Below are positions 53,162 through 62,178 of a DNA stretch of 64,000 nt, one piece after another; the first letter of the stretch is position 1, and each line of letters begins with the position of its first letter. The notes beneath the pieces are model-generated. The model saw only the letters and a list, made by a program, of their open reading frames with translations. It was not told the DNA's origin and made no database searches. The DNA is taken from positions 113,006 through 177,005 of the forward strand of contig QOUV01000001.1 of the NCBI GenBank assembly GCA_003862155.1, in the 5' to 3' direction. This DNA comes from Lachnospiraceae bacterium. GTDB taxonomy: Bacteria > Bacillota > Clostridia > Lachnospirales > Lachnospiraceae. Made by a program: the position numbers and the translations under genes.

Positions 53162-54862
53162 GTGGACAATATGGGCATTTTTTCAGATTCAAAGGAGAAA
53201 ACTTACGGTTCCGGCTCCACAGCCAGTGATTACCGAAAGACTCCGGATATCAGCACCCTCTCCGATTCGGCATTTGACGCTGTGTTTCAGATCAATGCAC
53301 AGGACAAATCCGTACAGTTCTTCCACTACAGTGATTTTTTCAAGAAAAATGGTATAAGCGACCTTACTATAAATGATTACGATGAGCTGATCCAGACGAT
53401 TTCTGACAAGCTGAGTGTAGATGATGAAAAGCAGACTCTGCCAGATCAGGCCGGACTGTCTGTCGTCCTCTCTGATATCAGAAGAGCAGGCGTCTTTGTC
53501 AGGGCTTTTCACGTAAATACCCCGGAGGGGAAAAGGACGAAGAGCCTTCGAATCTACAGAGGATCCAGCAGTGACGAATTCATGGCTCTAATCATCGATA
53601 TCGAGCTTATCATCGACCACGACTGGATGACAGACGAATACTCGAGCGACGGCTTCACAAGGGCTGCCTCGAATATGATAAAGAGCCTCGACCTCTCGAT
53701 CGGGTACTCGATCTGCTACGCAAATATTCAGGATTTCAAAGATTTCAACGACAGCTTTGGGGATAAGAACGGCGATCTGCTGATCTTTAACGAACAGCAT
53801 GTGCTAAAAGACATTCTCCATCCGCTCCTTATGGGTCGTCTCGAGGCCGACCACTTTGTCATGCTCGTCCCTGACGACAACCTGACAGAGGAGAATCTCG
53901 ACCGCATCACCTTCAGGACTTACGAGGACAATGTAATCGAATACGATTACAATATAAGACTTGGAATTTACCACATACATGACAGCAATGAAAATATGTC
54001 TGTAATGATCAGCTGGGCGAAACTGGCCGAGAACAAGACGAGTGAGGAAGAGCACTATACAGGCGTGTTTGACAGTAAGATGCGCGAAGACTACCTGAAG
54101 ACTCAGAACCTGATTCGGGATCTGGATCACTCGATAAAGGACAATGAGCTGATTCCTTACTACCAGCCTGTCGTCGATACCGGCACTTCCCAGATAGTCA
54201 GTGCTGAGGCTCTGGTCCGCTGGAATCATCACTCGAGAGGACTTCTGGCTCCGTACAAATTTCTCCCGGCCTTCAGTAAAAACGGCGAGATCTCAAAGAT
54301 CACCCGCCTGATGGTAGATTCTGTACTGGATTTTAATCTGTGGAGAAAGAGTCAGGGGCTTAAGACAGTGCCTTGCGATGTGAATCTCTCGCAGATTGAT
54401 TTTTACAATCCGGCTATAATGAATTACATAGTCGAAAGGATTAAAGCCATTGAGAATGCGAACGACTACATCAAGTTCGAGGTCACAGAATCTTCGTTTG
54501 CTGTTCTCGAAACTGAGGGCATCAATTTCTTAAAGGAGCTGAAAGACCTCGGAATCGACATCCTGCTCGACGATTACGGCAGTGGAATGTCATCTCTATC
54601 GACTCTTGAGAGCTTCGACTTTGATATCATAAAGCTCGATATGGGCTTCATCCACAAAATCGGAACAAGCCGTACCTCCGAGGCTATTATACGCTCGACT
54701 ATAGAGATGGGGCACGGAATCGGTGCCTCTGTTATCGCTGAAGGCGTAGAGACAAAGGCGCAGCGCGACTTCCTGCTCGATGCCGGCTGCGACATGATCC
54801 AGGGATATCTCTATTACAAGCCTATCACCCAGGAAGAATTTGCTAAGGTGCTCGGTAAGTAG
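53162..54862 (+). CDS. EAL-domain cyclic-di-GMP phosphodiesterase with degenerate GGDEF domain
   Basis: 566 residues, no membrane segment or signal peptide. An N-terminal unassigned region (1-160, PAS-like in composition) is followed by a degenerate GGDEF domain (about 165-310) where the active site reads RLEADHF, so it should not make c-di-GMP. The EAL domain (about 315-566) keeps EALVRW (349-354), CDVNLSQ, EVTES, DDYGSG, KLDMGF, AEGVET and QGYLYYKP, so it should cleave c-di-GMP to pGpG and favour motility. The start is uncertain: GTG at 53162 or ATG at 53171; neither has a strong site. Confidence 0.9.
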   Translation: MDNMGIFSDSKEKTYGSGSTASDYRKTPDISTLSDSAFDAVFQINAQDKSVQFFHYSDFFKKNGISDLTINDYDELIQTISDKLSVDDEKQTLPDQAGLSVVLSDIRRAGVFVRAFHVNTPEGKRTKSLRIYRGSSSDEFMALIIDIELIIDHDWMTDEYSSDGFTRAASNMIKSLDLSIGYSICYANIQDFKDFNDSFGDKNGDLLIFNEQHVLKDILHPLLMGRLEADHFVMLVPDDNLTEENLDRITFRTYEDNVIEYDYNIRLGIYHIHDSNENMSVMISWAKLAENKTSEEEHYTGVFDSKMREDYLKTQNLIRDLDHSIKDNELIPYYQPVVDTGTSQIVSAEALVRWNHHSRGLLAPYKFLPAFSKNGEISKITRLMVDSVLDFNLWRKSQGLKTVPCDVNLSQIDFYNPAIMNYIVERIKAIENANDYIKFEVTESSFAVLETEGINFLKELKDLGIDILLDDYGSGMSSLSTLESFDFDIIKLDMGFIHKIGTSRTSEAIIRSTIEMGHGIGASVIAEGVETKAQRDFLLDAGCDMIQGYLYYKPITQEEFAKVLGK

Positions 54863-54889
54863 AAAAGCACCTCTGTCATTTAGAATTCA

Positions 54890-56299
54890 TTATTCCCAGA
54901 AATCGAGTTTTCCCTCGAGGCCGACTGTCTCAGCCTTAAAGACAGGGTTCTTTCCCGCCCTGCGCTGTGCGCAGTAGTCCTTTAACGCTGTAAGCGCCGT
55001 GCGGTGAAGGGTAACGATCACAGGAATATTTATAATCGCCATAAATCCCATCAGGATATCTGCAAGATTCCAGAGAAGCGATGCCTTCATGCTGGCACCA
55101 GCGAAAATCAAAAGCACTGCTGCCAGACGGAATCCAAGCATAAAACGACCTGAAGGGATTTTTTTATGGAGATAGATCAGGAGGTTGTCCATGTAGAACA
55201 GGTTCCCGATAAGCGTCGTGAATGCGAAGAGAACCATCGAAACGGTAAGGAATACCGGGCCGAATCCGCCGAGAACAGCGTGAAGCGCCTCCTGTACATA
55301 GGTTGCATTGTCTGTGATGCCAGATGGGTCAACGCCTGAGCAGAGACATAAGAACGCGGTGCAGGTGCAGAGGATCAGAGTGTCGATAAAGACTGATATC
55401 ATCTGTACAAGGCCCTGCTTTACAGGATGAGAGACATCTGCGGCAGCCGCAGCGTTCGGAGCTGAGCCTACGCCCGCCTCATTAGAGTAAAGTCCACGCT
55501 TGATTCCGTACATCATGCAGGAACCGACGAAGCCGCCGAAGATCGCATGGAAGTCGAATGCCTCGTGGAAAATCCTTGAAAAAACCGCTGGAAGAACCGG
55601 GGCACGAAGGATCACAACTATCACGGCGACAAGGACATAGGCACATCCCATAAACGGGACCAGTGTCGAAGTCACCTTCACGATTCTCTTTCCGCCGCCG
55701 AAAAGACAAAAAGCTACAAGAAACGCTGTGATGGCGCCGATAACGATCGGAGTCACCGTATCGTTGTAGAAGCTGTAGCTTTTAAAAGTAGACTGCAGGT
55801 TGTAGGAGCAGAGCATATTAAATCCGCCTGCGTATGTAAGGATCATAGCTATGGCAAATGCCACACCCAGGACTCTGCTGTGCAGCGCCGCTTCGATATA
55901 GTAAGCAGGGCCGCCGTAGCATCCGCCATTCACAGCGCGTTTTTTGTAGACCTGAGCCAGAGTACTCTCTATAAATGCAGTGGCGCCACCTATAAATGCG
56001 ATGACCCACATCCAGAAGACCGCACCATAACCGCCCAGCATTATCGCTGAGGCGACACCGATGATATTTCCAGTGCCGACACGGGACGCCGTAGAGACCA
56101 TCAGCGCCTGAAAAGAAGATACGGAGCCTTTCTTCGCCGGCTTCTCCATGATAACGCGGAGCGCATCACGAAACATCCTAACCTGCACTCCCTTTGTCGC
56201 GATCGTAAAATAAATCCCGGCCGCGATCAGTATGATCACAAGAACATAGGTGTACAGGAATGAGTCCATCGAATCCGTAAATTTCATTATAGCGTCCAT
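54890..56299 (-). CDS. Alanine/sodium symporter (AGCS family)
   Basis: 469 residues with about eleven membrane segments. The AGCS signature is visible in the first third (KGSVSSFQALMVSTASRVGT, GNIIGVASAIMLGGYGAVFW) and further at GGCYGGPAYYIEAALHSRVL, GLYSNEAGVGSAPNAAAAAD and TTLIGNLFYMDNLL. It imports alanine or glycine with Na+ through the cytoplasmic membrane. GGAGG sits 8 bp before the ATG. It is divergent from yitT. I looked for a glycine riboswitch upstream and saw none. Confidence 0.94.
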   Translation of the reverse strand: MDAIMKFTDSMDSFLYTYVLVIILIAAGIYFTIATKGVQVRMFRDALRVIMEKPAKKGSVSSFQALMVSTASRVGTGNIIGVASAIMLGGYGAVFWMWVIAFIGGATAFIESTLAQVYKKRAVNGGCYGGPAYYIEAALHSRVLGVAFAIAMILTYAGGFNMLCSYNLQSTFKSYSFYNDTVTPIVIGAITAFLVAFCLFGGGKRIVKVTSTLVPFMGCAYVLVAVIVVILRAPVLPAVFSRIFHEAFDFHAIFGGFVGSCMMYGIKRGLYSNEAGVGSAPNAAAAADVSHPVKQGLVQMISVFIDTLILCTCTAFLCLCSGVDPSGITDNATYVQEALHAVLGGFGPVFLTVSMVLFAFTTLIGNLFYMDNLLIYLHKKIPSGRFMLGFRLAAVLLIFAGASMKASLLWNLADILMGFMAIINIPVIVTLHRTALTALKDYCAQRRAGKNPVFKAETVGLEGKLDFWE

Positions 56300-56408
56300 T
56301 TTTCTTTCCTCCGGCGAAGTGTAATATTATGTTAATTTTACTACACTTTCGCATCCAATGCGACAATTTTCTTACGCAAATTCAGGCGTAAATTCATCCA
56401 GTAAGATA

Positions 56409-56436
56409 TTGTAAAAATCTGCATTTCAGCTATAAT
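56409..56436 (+). promoter_or_regulatory. Promoter giving a probable leaderless yitT mRNA
   Basis: TTGTAA (56409-56414), 16-bp spacer, TATAAT (56431-56436), 6 bases, then ATG at 56443. Confidence 0.65.
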
Positions 56437-56442
56437 AAGCTA

Positions 56443-57306
56443 ATGGAGAAAATCAGGAAAAACACTATAATAAAACAGTTCTTCGTCATCGTAGCTTCCT
56501 CGCTTCTGATGGCGATAAATATCAATACTTTCGTATCTACGGGTGGCCTTGTGCCCGGAGGAGCGACAGGTCTCGCCCTCCTGATACAGCGCTCCTTTGC
56601 AAAGTTCGCAAAGGTCGCGATTCCATACACTCCCCTCAACCTTGCGATAAACGCCATTCCTATCTACATAGGTTTTCGTTTTATTGGAAAAAAATTCACC
56701 GGCTCATCACTCTTTGTGATAGCCCTCTCATCGGTACTCACCGATTTTCTGCCGAAATATGTGATCACCTACGATACTCTTCTGATAAGCATCTTCGGCG
56801 GCATCATAAACGGGGTTGCGATCTCGCTCTGCCTGCGCAATGACACGACGACCGGCGGAACCGACTTTATCTCGATCTTTATCTCTCAGAGGACGGGCCG
56901 TGATTCCTTCAATGTGATCCTCGGAATAAACGTCGTAATCCTCTTAGTCTCCGGCCTTCTCTTCGGCTGGGACAAAGCGCTCTACTCTATCATTTTCCAG
57001 TTCGCCACTACTCAGGTCGAGCACATCATGTACCGGAACTATCAGCAGGTGACACTCCTGATAATCACGAAGATCCCTGATGCTGTCTGCGCGATGATCT
57101 ACGCCGAGACCGACCACGGCGGCACTATAGTCGACGGACTCGGCTCCCATGAAAAAAACAAGAGAAAGATCGTCTATTCAGTAATCGGCGCCGCAGAAGA
57201 GGCCCGTGTCATCAAAAAAGTAAAGGAGATAGACCCGGCAGCTTTCTGCAACGTGATCCGCACTGAAAAAATCGCAGGCAAGTTCTTCCTGCAGCCGCAT
57301 GACTGA
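56443..57306 (+). CDS. yitT: YitT family membrane protein (DUF161 with DUF2179)
   Basis: 287 residues: five or six N-terminal membrane segments (SLLMAININTFVSTGGLVPG, LRNDTTTGGTDFISIFISQR in the loop typical of DUF161) and a soluble C-terminal DUF2179 (about 205-287, TLLIITKIPDAVCAMIYAET, VVDGLGSHEKNKRKIVYSVI). The role is unknown; some members are linked to ion or nucleotide transport by annotation only. It lacks a ribosome binding site, and a -10 box ends 6 bp before the start. It is divergent from the AGCS symporter. Confidence 0.92.
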   Translation: MEKIRKNTIIKQFFVIVASSLLMAININTFVSTGGLVPGGATGLALLIQRSFAKFAKVAIPYTPLNLAINAIPIYIGFRFIGKKFTGSSLFVIALSSVLTDFLPKYVITYDTLLISIFGGIINGVAISLCLRNDTTTGGTDFISIFISQRTGRDSFNVILGINVVILLVSGLLFGWDKALYSIIFQFATTQVEHIMYRNYQQVTLLIITKIPDAVCAMIYAETDHGGTIVDGLGSHEKNKRKIVYSVIGAAEEARVIKKVKEIDPAAFCNVIRTEKIAGKFFLQPHD

Positions 57307-57366
57307 TACTTTTCAGCGTAATTTATATATATATCTGACCGACGAGATCAATAAACTTACGAATAT

Positions 57367-58206
57367 ATGATAGAATTTAAAACGATTCACGATTTTTTAA
57401 ATAAGATCGAGCCTATTTATTCCGGACTAAACAGGGTATCACAGGACGATTACCTTCAGCGCGGCCTGCCTTATTTCAGAGGTGTTTCAGACAAAAGCCA
57501 CAGTCTTATCCCATCTGCTTACAGGCAAAACGACATGTGTCATTCACCTGAGCAGTTCAGAAAATACGAGCGCAACTGCCTGCACAATTTTATGCGTGAA
57601 GCGAGGCGTTACAGCTCTATTCCTGAAGACGATATCTGGAACTGGACAGTTCTGGCCCAGCACCATGGCGTCCCTACAAGACTTCTCGATATAACGAGGA
57701 ATCCTCTCGTCGCCATGTGGTTTGCGTGTCTCGGGCAGGACGACCTGGATAAAGACGGTGCAGTCTATGTCATCTCCGGAGACCTTCAGATGCAGGGCCT
57801 TGAAAAAGACGTTTACAAGAAGACAAAGCATAAGGATATCGTTTCCGGAATTTTAAACGGAGATAGAAAATACGAGTCAGTCAGGAAGCCTTTCGTTGTC
57901 GAGCCTTACTTTCTCGAAGAGAGAATGGCTTCCCAGCGAAGCGCCTTCCTTGTCTGGGGCTTCGATCAGGAGCCACTTAATGAAACGGATGGAGCATATT
58001 TTTCCACAAAAAATCCTTCTGATGATCTGCGTGAAGATGCAAAAGCATCCCCGAGGATCATGGTCCACAAAATCATAATCCCTGCCGACACCAAGGAATC
58101 TTCACTCGAAAGTCTCTCAATCCTTGGAATTGATGAACGTTCAATCTATCCGGGGCTTGATGGAATCGGAAGATATATCAAGCGGACAAATGATATGGAA
58201 TTCTAA
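57367..58206 (+). CDS. FRG-domain protein
   Basis: 279 residues. The FRG domain is named for its Phe-Arg-Gly motif, seen as YFRGVSDKSH near residue 36-45. The second signature LAQHHGVPTRLLDITRNPLV, then AMWFACLG, near 98-125, is equally clear. The domain is widespread in bacteria and phages, often in accessory or defence-like loci, but its activity is not established. No other domain is attached. A ribosome binding site is not obvious. It is preceded by YitT on the same strand (60-bp gap) and followed by a broken MFS gene, so it may be part of a small mobile insertion. Confidence 0.85.
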   Translation: MIEFKTIHDFLNKIEPIYSGLNRVSQDDYLQRGLPYFRGVSDKSHSLIPSAYRQNDMCHSPEQFRKYERNCLHNFMREARRYSSIPEDDIWNWTVLAQHHGVPTRLLDITRNPLVAMWFACLGQDDLDKDGAVYVISGDLQMQGLEKDVYKKTKHKDIVSGILNGDRKYESVRKPFVVEPYFLEERMASQRSAFLVWGFDQEPLNETDGAYFSTKNPSDDLREDAKASPRIMVHKIIIPADTKESSLESLSILGIDERSIYPGLDGIGRYIKRTNDMEF

Positions 58207-58327
58207 AGAAACCGGCATTTGCGATATTATTACATTAGCAATTCAATTGACGGATATGCCTTCTGCATGTATCTTTCTATCCACTTTTACAGTCATCTGA
58301 TATGAAAGCAGACTCTGGAGGTATTTT

Positions 58328-58879
58328 ATGATTGGACTTCTATTAGCAATAATCTATCTGGCATTTATCAGTCTCGGACTGCCTGATTCTCTGCTCGGCT
58401 CGGCATGGCCATCCATGTATAGGGGATTTTCGGTGCCGATATCCTATGCCGGTATTATTTCAATGATCATAGCATTCGGGACGATCGTATCAAGCCTGAT
58501 GAGTGACAGGCTTACAAGAAAATTCGGCGCAGGAAAAGTTACAGCAGCATCTGTGCTGACAACAGCTGTGGCTTTGCTTGGCTTTTCGATAAGCAGCAGT
58601 TTCCCGGTACTCTGTCTCTGGGCGATTCCGTACGGACTTGGAGCTGGAAGCGTGGATGCAGCGCTTAATAATTATGTCGCACTGCATTTTGCCAGCCGTC
58701 ACATGAGCTGGCTTCACTGTATGTGGGGAGTCGGAGCCTCTGTCGGACCATATATCATGGGATTTGCCATTGACCGGGGACAGGGCTGGAATATGGGATA
58801 CCGTTATATCTCAATAATACAGTTCGTGCTGAGTGCCATTATAATTATAAGGAAAGATGCTGAAGAAAACCTATTCTAG
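58328..58879 (+). pseudogene. Truncated MFS transporter (N-terminal half only)
   Basis: 183 residues with about six hydrophobic segments: IIYLAFISLGLPDSLLGSAW, the loop MSDRLTRKFGAGKV (matching MFS motif A, D-R-x-G-R/K), AIPYGLGAGSVDAALNNYVA and MWGVGASVGPYIMGF. A complete member has about 390 residues and a second six-helix half, which is missing. The frame ends with AEENLF and a stop; I see no continuation of the second half downstream. GGAGG precedes the ATG by 6 bp. Most likely an inactive remnant, less likely a half-size transporter that dimerises. Confidence 0.75.
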
Positions 58880-58928
58880 CATTTGAAGGCAATCAGATTG
58901 AAAATGGCAGCACTCCTCTTCGCACTGT

Positions 58929-59876
58929 TCACGAGTTTACCTTTGCGGACAAGACCTCCCAGATATCTCCGTCTATGCATACTGATCTGTCTTTGATTTC
59001 ATCCGGACAGCCTGCTTCACCTTTATTTATGCAGGCGTAAAATGCGTTCGGATTCTCTTTGGTATATTTCCAGAACGGGAATTTTATGATCACGGGCGTG
59101 TTCATCCCGACACCCAGCTCCAGGTAGAGAACGTTCATTTTTTCATGATTTCTGAGAAAATTATGATAGTGCCTTGACGCGCTGTGCCAGCCATCATCCT
59201 CGACAAAGCTGTCGTCGCAGCGGAGATTTGTGGTCATCAGCTCTCCGTCGTCCGGGCAGTACGGAACGAGCTCTGATGGAATCGTCATCTTTATCTTTCT
59301 TCCCTCAGGGATTATAAGCTCACCATCCAAGCCTATCTCAAAGCCCTCTGACAGTACCATTTCCTTTATCTGATCATAGTTGTCATAGGTCTTCTCGAGA
59401 GATTTCCCCTGCGGATCACTGCTCTGAAAAAGACCGTAATCTCCCTGCGTATAAAAAAGCCTGTGCTTATCAAAGCCGCTTCTCTGGAAGCAGTGGTCCA
59501 CATTTGTGGTCAAAACAAAATAGTCCTTATCCTTCACGAGGTCAAAGAGCCTTTCATAGAGGTCGGTCGGAATCGGCGCATAGCGGTTTATCCAGATATA
59601 ACGGCACCAGAATCCCCAGAATTCTTCCATCGTCTGATACGGATAAAAGCCGCCTGAGTACATGTCGCGGATGCCGTATTTAAAAGCAAAATCGCCAAAG
59701 TACTTCTGCAGCCTCTCTCCTGAATAGGTGTAGCCTGCTGCCGTTGAGAGTCCCGAACCCGAGCCGATCACTACAGCAGCCGCGCTATCTATCTTTTCTT
59801 TAAAAAGTAAAAGCTTTTCCTCATCGCTCATCTTCGCGCCTTTTGTCATCAAATTATTTGGATTGAAAAAATACAT
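58929..59876 (-). CDS. SirTM-like sirtuin (class M, probable protein ADP-ribosyltransferase)
   Basis: 315 residues. NAD+-binding sirtuin motifs are present in the class M form: GSGSGLSTAAGYTYSG (residues 38-53), LTTNVDHCF (Asn125, Asp127) and YTQGDYG, where the catalytic His of ordinary sirtuins is replaced by Gln144. In the characterised SirTM enzymes this Gln goes with ADP-ribosylation rather than deacetylation. Those are usually coded beside a macrodomain protein, a GcvH-like carrier and a lipoate ligase; none is present here. The start at 59876 has AGAGGTGA 6 bp upstream; a longer frame to 59954 lacks a site. Target unknown. Confidence 0.8.
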   Translation of the reverse strand: MYFFNPNNLMTKGAKMSDEEKLLLFKEKIDSAAAVVIGSGSGLSTAAGYTYSGERLQKYFGDFAFKYGIRDMYSGGFYPYQTMEEFWGFWCRYIWINRYAPIPTDLYERLFDLVKDKDYFVLTTNVDHCFQRSGFDKHRLFYTQGDYGLFQSSDPQGKSLEKTYDNYDQIKEMVLSEGFEIGLDGELIIPEGRKIKMTIPSELVPYCPDDGELMTTNLRCDDSFVEDDGWHSASRHYHNFLRNHEKMNVLYLELGVGMNTPVIIKFPFWKYTKENPNAFYACINKGEAGCPDEIKDRSVCIDGDIWEVLSAKVNS

Positions 59877-60122
59877 CGGAGTCACCTCTTGCCTTTTTGT
59901 AATAATCATCATTTCAACTATAGAAATAATATCACGGCAATAATACTTTGTCAATATATTTATTACATCACTTTCCCTACACTTTTTTTAAATAACTGCT
60001 ACAATTATATGATACCTGGTCCAAAAGATATTCTATCTTTTGAGCATCTGAATAATTTTATAAATGCCATAATTACAAGCCAATATATGGCAGTGAAACT
60101 TTAAAACAGAAAAGAGATTTTC

Positions 60123-61097
60123 ATGTATTCGATAATAACAAATCCTTCATCACATTCAGGAAAAGGCGACGGCAGAGCTGTGCAACTCCTCTGCGAAGAG
60201 CTTCAGAAAAAGCAGATTCCGTACCGTGTCTATGAGACTAAAGGGCCTGGTCATGCGAGAGAAATCGCAGGTAAGATTTCAAGCGACACGATCATCGTCT
60301 GCGGCGGTGACGGTACGATAAACGAGGTCATAAACGGAATAAAGGATTTTTCGCAGATAAAGTTCGGCTTCATCCCGAACGGTTCCGGGAATGATTTCGC
60401 GCGTGGACTTGGCATTCCTGCTTTAAAAACCGATGAGCAGCTGCATCACTTCATTGAAAAAATAACCGACAGCCAGGTATGCAGGCTTTTAGATATAGGA
60501 AATGTGCATCTGAACCACCGCACAGAAATCTATTCAAGACAGCATGCCGCCATTATACCTGACGACATGCGTTTCGTGATAAGCTCCGGCATTGGCTTTG
60601 ACGCTGGTGTCTGCGAGGAAGCACTGAATTCAAATACCAAATCTTTTCTGAACAGGCTTCACCTGGGGATGCTTTCCTACGGCGCTATTGCGTACCGCAC
60701 CCTGAATTCCGTCTATTCAAAAAGGATTGCCTGCGATGGAGTCACTGATGACGGCAGAACTGTTCATCTGGACCGGATACTTTTTACAGCTGCTTTCAAT
60801 CTGCCATACGAAGGCGGCGGATACCGCTTTGCGCCGGACGCGTCCGGAACTGACGGCAGGCTGTCCATAGTAGCTATCGGCGATATGTCTGCTGCACATA
60901 TACTCAGATTTTTCCCTGGCGCGCGTCGCGGGAGCAGGAGCTACTACAGCCAGTCCGGCGTCCATCACTTCAACTTCAAAAAAATGACTGTCACCACCTC
61001 ACAGCCTCTTTGGCTTCACACAGATGGCGAGGTCGCCATTAAGACCGATTCAGTGACCTTCTCACTGCTGGACCAGAAGCTGCAGCTGATAGTGTGA
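60123..61097 (+). CDS. Diacylglycerol/lipid kinase family protein (YegS/DagK-like)
   Basis: 324 residues. The kinase signature VCGGDGTINEVINGI is near residues 60-74 and PNGSGNDFARGLGIP near 85-99, both typical of the DAGK catalytic domain. The C-terminal beta-rich domain has YEGGGYRFAPDASGTDGRLS and ends with a hydrophobic strand. It phosphorylates a lipid such as diacylglycerol at the membrane, recycling it to phosphatidic acid. A weak AGAG site precedes the ATG. It is monocistronic, convergent with aroK. Confidence 0.92.
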   Translation: MYSIITNPSSHSGKGDGRAVQLLCEELQKKQIPYRVYETKGPGHAREIAGKISSDTIIVCGGDGTINEVINGIKDFSQIKFGFIPNGSGNDFARGLGIPALKTDEQLHHFIEKITDSQVCRLLDIGNVHLNHRTEIYSRQHAAIIPDDMRFVISSGIGFDAGVCEEALNSNTKSFLNRLHLGMLSYGAIAYRTLNSVYSKRIACDGVTDDGRTVHLDRILFTAAFNLPYEGGGYRFAPDASGTDGRLSIVAIGDMSAAHILRFFPGARRGSRSYYSQSGVHHFNFKKMTVTTSQPLWLHTDGEVAIKTDSVTFSLLDQKLQLIV

Positions 61098-61173
61098 AAA
61101 GACACTTGACCAGTTTAATACAATCGCTGACGAGATTGATCCGCTCTACCATAGAGCTGCCGGGAAATCTTGT

Positions 61174-61677
61174 TCACCTGGCAGATATTTGTGAAATAAT
61201 AGCCTTCACCGTACTCGGAATATCGAAAAGCTCTTCATCAATTGTGACATCCGCATATTTTTCATAGAGGGGACAGCGCTCGTTGTAGAGATCAAGAAGC
61301 GTCTGTCCCTCTTTTAATGCGACTCCCCTGTCAGTCAGGTCGCCAAGTCTTTTTTCAAGGCTCTTGTATGATACTGCCAGATAGACCACGGTGCCGATTG
61401 ATTTCAAATGCTCCATCGCATTTTTGCCGTAGACAGCGCTGCCGCCTGTGGCTATCACACTTTTTTCGACGTCAATCCTGCTGTTTACCCTGTCCTCAAT
61501 ATCTAAGAATCCGTCTGTACCCTCAGCCGCAATGATCTCTGGAAGCGTCCTGTCCTCGCTCTCCTGTATCAAAATATCTGAATCCAAAAAGTGATATCCC
61601 AGCTTTTTTGCCAGCACTACGCCGACGGTACTTTTCCCAGCACCCGGCATACCAATAAGAACTATATTTTTCTTCAT
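61174..61677 (-). CDS. aroK: Shikimate kinase
   Basis: 167 residues, the standard size. ATP + shikimate gives shikimate-3-phosphate in the chorismate pathway. The P-loop is LIGMPGAGKSTVGVVLA (7-23), the shikimate-binding Asp is in DSDILIQ near 33-39, and GGSAVYG near 78 corresponds to the GGG motif; the lid is in RLGDLTDRGVAL. The ATG at 61677 has AGGA 7 bp upstream; an in-frame GTG 6 bp earlier is less likely. No other aromatic-acid genes are adjacent. Confidence 0.94.
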   Translation of the reverse strand: MKKNIVLIGMPGAGKSTVGVVLAKKLGYHFLDSDILIQESEDRTLPEIIAAEGTDGFLDIEDRVNSRIDVEKSVIATGGSAVYGKNAMEHLKSIGTVVYLAVSYKSLEKRLGDLTDRGVALKEGQTLLDLYNERCPLYEKYADVTIDEELFDIPSTVKAIISQISAR

Positions 61678-61714
61678 TTCCACGTCCTGTCTATTCCTGT
61701 TTTTTGTCGCAACT

Positions 61715-61842
61715 CTAAAATTTTACATCTTCCTTCGTGATCATGCCCTCGTATACTTTTCCAGTGATGCTCTTCTGAAGCTCTGTGGTCATGGTTGCCT
61801 TTACCAGCCCTCCATGCTTCAGGAGGATTATCCCATCTTTAA
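61715..61842 (-). pseudogene. C-terminal gene fragment of unknown origin
   Basis: A minus-strand frame of about 42 codons ending at 61715 reads KDGIILLKHGGLVKATMTTE, LQKSITGKVYEGMITKEDVKF and stop. The frame is closed upstream by stop codons and has no good start. It looks like the last part of a deleted gene at the boundary of the accessory region. Confidence 0.35.
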
Positions 61843-61854
61843 TCAATCACAACA

Positions 61855-62178
61855 TTAGCCATGTCGCTCTGTCAATTTTTTATGAAGATCTGATGCCCCA
61901 TAAAGCACATCAGTTACCGTAACAATTCCAGGATCTATCACATAACATACAACATAGTTATCTACAATCATCTTGTGAATGCCCAAAGAATGCTCCGGTT
62001 CATGTTCAAACAAAACAAATCTATCTGGAAAAGAATCTAATGACAAAATTGCATCTGCAATACGTTTATACTGATCTATTGCATTCTCCGGCGATTGAAG
62101 TTCAGTTGCTATATATTCATAAAGCGCATCCATATCCGCTAGAGCATCATCCGTTATATCAACTATGTACTCCTTCAT
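61855..62178 (-). CDS. RelE/ParE-family toxin
   Basis: 107 residues with the RelE/ParE layout: N-terminal YIVDITDDALADMDALYEYI, the basic middle RFVLFEHEPEHSLGIHKMIV, then DNYVVCYVID and a C-terminal VLYGASDLHKKL. RelE-type toxins cleave mRNA at the ribosome; ParE-type inhibit gyrase. Sequence alone does not separate the two here. The ATG overlaps the antitoxin stop codon, so translation is coupled. Confidence 0.88.
   Translation of the reverse strand: MKEYIVDITDDALADMDALYEYIATELQSPENAIDQYKRIADAILSLDSFPDRFVLFEHEPEHSLGIHKMIVDNYVVCYVIDPGIVTVTDVLYGASDLHKKLTERHG

Noticed and set aside
56300..56442. Glycine riboswitch before the alanine/sodium symporter
   Set aside because: The 143-bp gap is AT-rich and lacks the conserved glycine-aptamer core; it is explained by two divergent promoters.
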